This document shows positions 63,542 to 64,000 of a DNA stretch of 64,000 bases, piece by piece. The stretch is taken from positions 2,138,837-2,202,836 of the forward strand of contig NZ_LN832559.1 of NCBI RefSeq assembly GCF_900005615.1, read 5' to 3'. Every line of letters starts with the position of its first letter. Positions within the stretch are counted from its first letter, which is position 1. The position numbers and the translations under genes are program-made. The notes below the pieces were generated by a model. The model was not told the DNA's origin, did not search any database, and saw only the letters and a program-made list of their open reading frames with translations. Origin of the DNA: Paracoccus aminovorans (GTDB taxonomy: Bacteria; Pseudomonadota; Alphaproteobacteria; Rhodobacterales; Rhodobacteraceae).

Positions 63542-64000
63542 CGCCCTCTTCCTCCTCCAGCCGGATCAGCGGCGCGCCGGCCTCGACCTGGTCGCCGGGG
63601 CGGGCCAGGACCTCGGCCACGCCGCCGTCGCGGGCGGCGGTCAGCGTGTGCTCCATCTTCATCGCTTCCAGCACCGCCAGCGGCGCGCCCGCCGCCACCG
63701 GCTGGCCCGCCGCGACGAAGATCGCCTTGACCACGCCCGGCATCGGCGACAGCGTCAGGCCGCCGCCCGTCTCCTGCCCGCCGCGCGCCAGCGGGTCGAG
63801 CGGGGTCAGCGTCACTGCGCAATCGCCGAAGACGCTGGTTCCCGCCGCATGGTTGACGATGCGCGACGGGCGCGGGGCGCCGTCCACCCACCAGCGTCCG
63901 CCCTCGTGGCCGATCTCATGCGTGTTGCCGTCCAGCGTCACGCGGGCGGCGCCGGGACCCAGGACCTCCAGCACCGCCGCGCCCCCCGCCCAGGCGATGG
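63534..64000 (-). CDS. methylcrotonyl-CoA carboxylase alpha (biotin) subunit, C-terminal part
   Basis: The minus-strand frame enters from the right edge and ends at 63534. It shows the BT linker region (VTLDGNTHEIGHEGGRWWVD) and a full biotinyl domain (GLTLSPMPGVVKAIFVAAGQ) with the biotinylated lysine in LEAMKMEHTL. The neighbouring HMG-CoA lyase and enoyl-CoA hydratase make 3-methylcrotonyl-CoA carboxylase more likely than propionyl- or acetyl-CoA carboxylase. The start and the biotin carboxylase domain lie outside the window. It overlaps the GST-like start by 8 bases. Confidence 0.88.
   Translation of the reverse strand, partial: IAWAGGAAVLEVLGPGAARVTLDGNTHEIGHEGGRWWVDGAPRPSRIVNHAAGTSVFGDCAVTLTPLDPLARGGQETGGGLTLSPMPGVVKAIFVAAGQPVAAGAPLAVLEAMKMEHTLTAARDGGVAEVLARPGDQVEAGAPLIRLEEEEGDG

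Overview
The window is high-GC DNA from an alphaproteobacterium, most likely Paracoccus or a close Rhodobacteraceae relative. This rests on gene content: ethylmalonyl-CoA mutase, the ScfR-type regulator, MipZ, an ALDH16-type tandem aldehyde dehydrogenase, LpxI, the pdhA-pdhB-pdhC operon with a lipoylated E1 beta subunit, and the ffh-rpsP-rimM-trmD-rplS-rpmE string. It is chromosomal core DNA interrupted by three small patches of decayed mobile DNA. No CRISPR array, rRNA operon or intact prophage was seen.

Layout. 1-1.4 kb: murA (cut by the window edge) and a small conserved gene. 1.5-2.7 kb: tRNA-Thr(GGT) followed by phage-like and IS3 remnants. 2.8-6.5 kb: a LysR regulator divergent from creatinase, an ABC-type binding protein without its permease genes, and a 25-codon membrane peptide gene. 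6.8-7.2 kb: ridA. 7.2-17.4 kb (minus): one tightly packed run MoxR / DUF58 / BatA-like / DUF4159 / vWA-GATase-like membrane protein, then fabZ-lpxA-lpxI-lpxB for lipid A. 17.4-18.7 kb: DUF1285 and hydroxypyruvate isomerase-like genes. 19.2-23.5 kb (minus): ALDH16-like dehydrogenase, deoC, DUF1523 and a small membrane protein. 23.6-25.2 kb: an M20 peptidase and an FtsB-like protein. 25.4-29.1 kb: pyruvate dehydrogenase E1 alpha, E1 beta, E2. 29.2-33.5 kb (minus): an RND pump with its adaptor. 33.6-35.0 kb: mipZ and two overlapping unknown small genes behind an AT-rich promoter-like stretch. 35.1-40.0 kb (minus): ffh, an acetyltransferase, chorismate mutase and the rpsP-rimM-trmD-rplS-rpmE ribosome genes. 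40.2-42.9 kb: a frameshifted AhpD-like gene and ethylmalonyl-CoA mutase. 43.0-44.4 kb: a ruined island (restriction-endonuclease-like, HNH and integrase pieces) ending at tRNA-Gly(CCC). 44.5-50.9 kb: a DmdB-like acyl-CoA synthetase and a second RND pump. 51-57.7 kb: a sensory block (NarL-type two-component pair, ScfR-like regulator, stand-alone receiver, small membrane protein, SSF-domain histidine kinase), then an orphan FliM/FliN-like protein. 59.2-61.2 kb: clustered, broken insertion sequences. 61.3-64 kb (minus): a leucine/isovalerate (Liu) degradation block running off the right edge.

Together, pdhABC, the ethylmalonyl-CoA mutase, the ScfR/SSF-kinase block, the acyl-CoA synthetase and the Liu block point to acetyl-CoA and short-chain acyl-CoA metabolism and its regulation. 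Items most worth a second look are the 51-59 kb signalling block with its FliM-like neighbour, a hairpin repeat family ending in AAATACYC found in several intergenic gaps, the 25-codon membrane peptide, the BatA/DUF4159 gene split, the frameshifted AhpD-like gene and the island remnants beside two tRNA genes.
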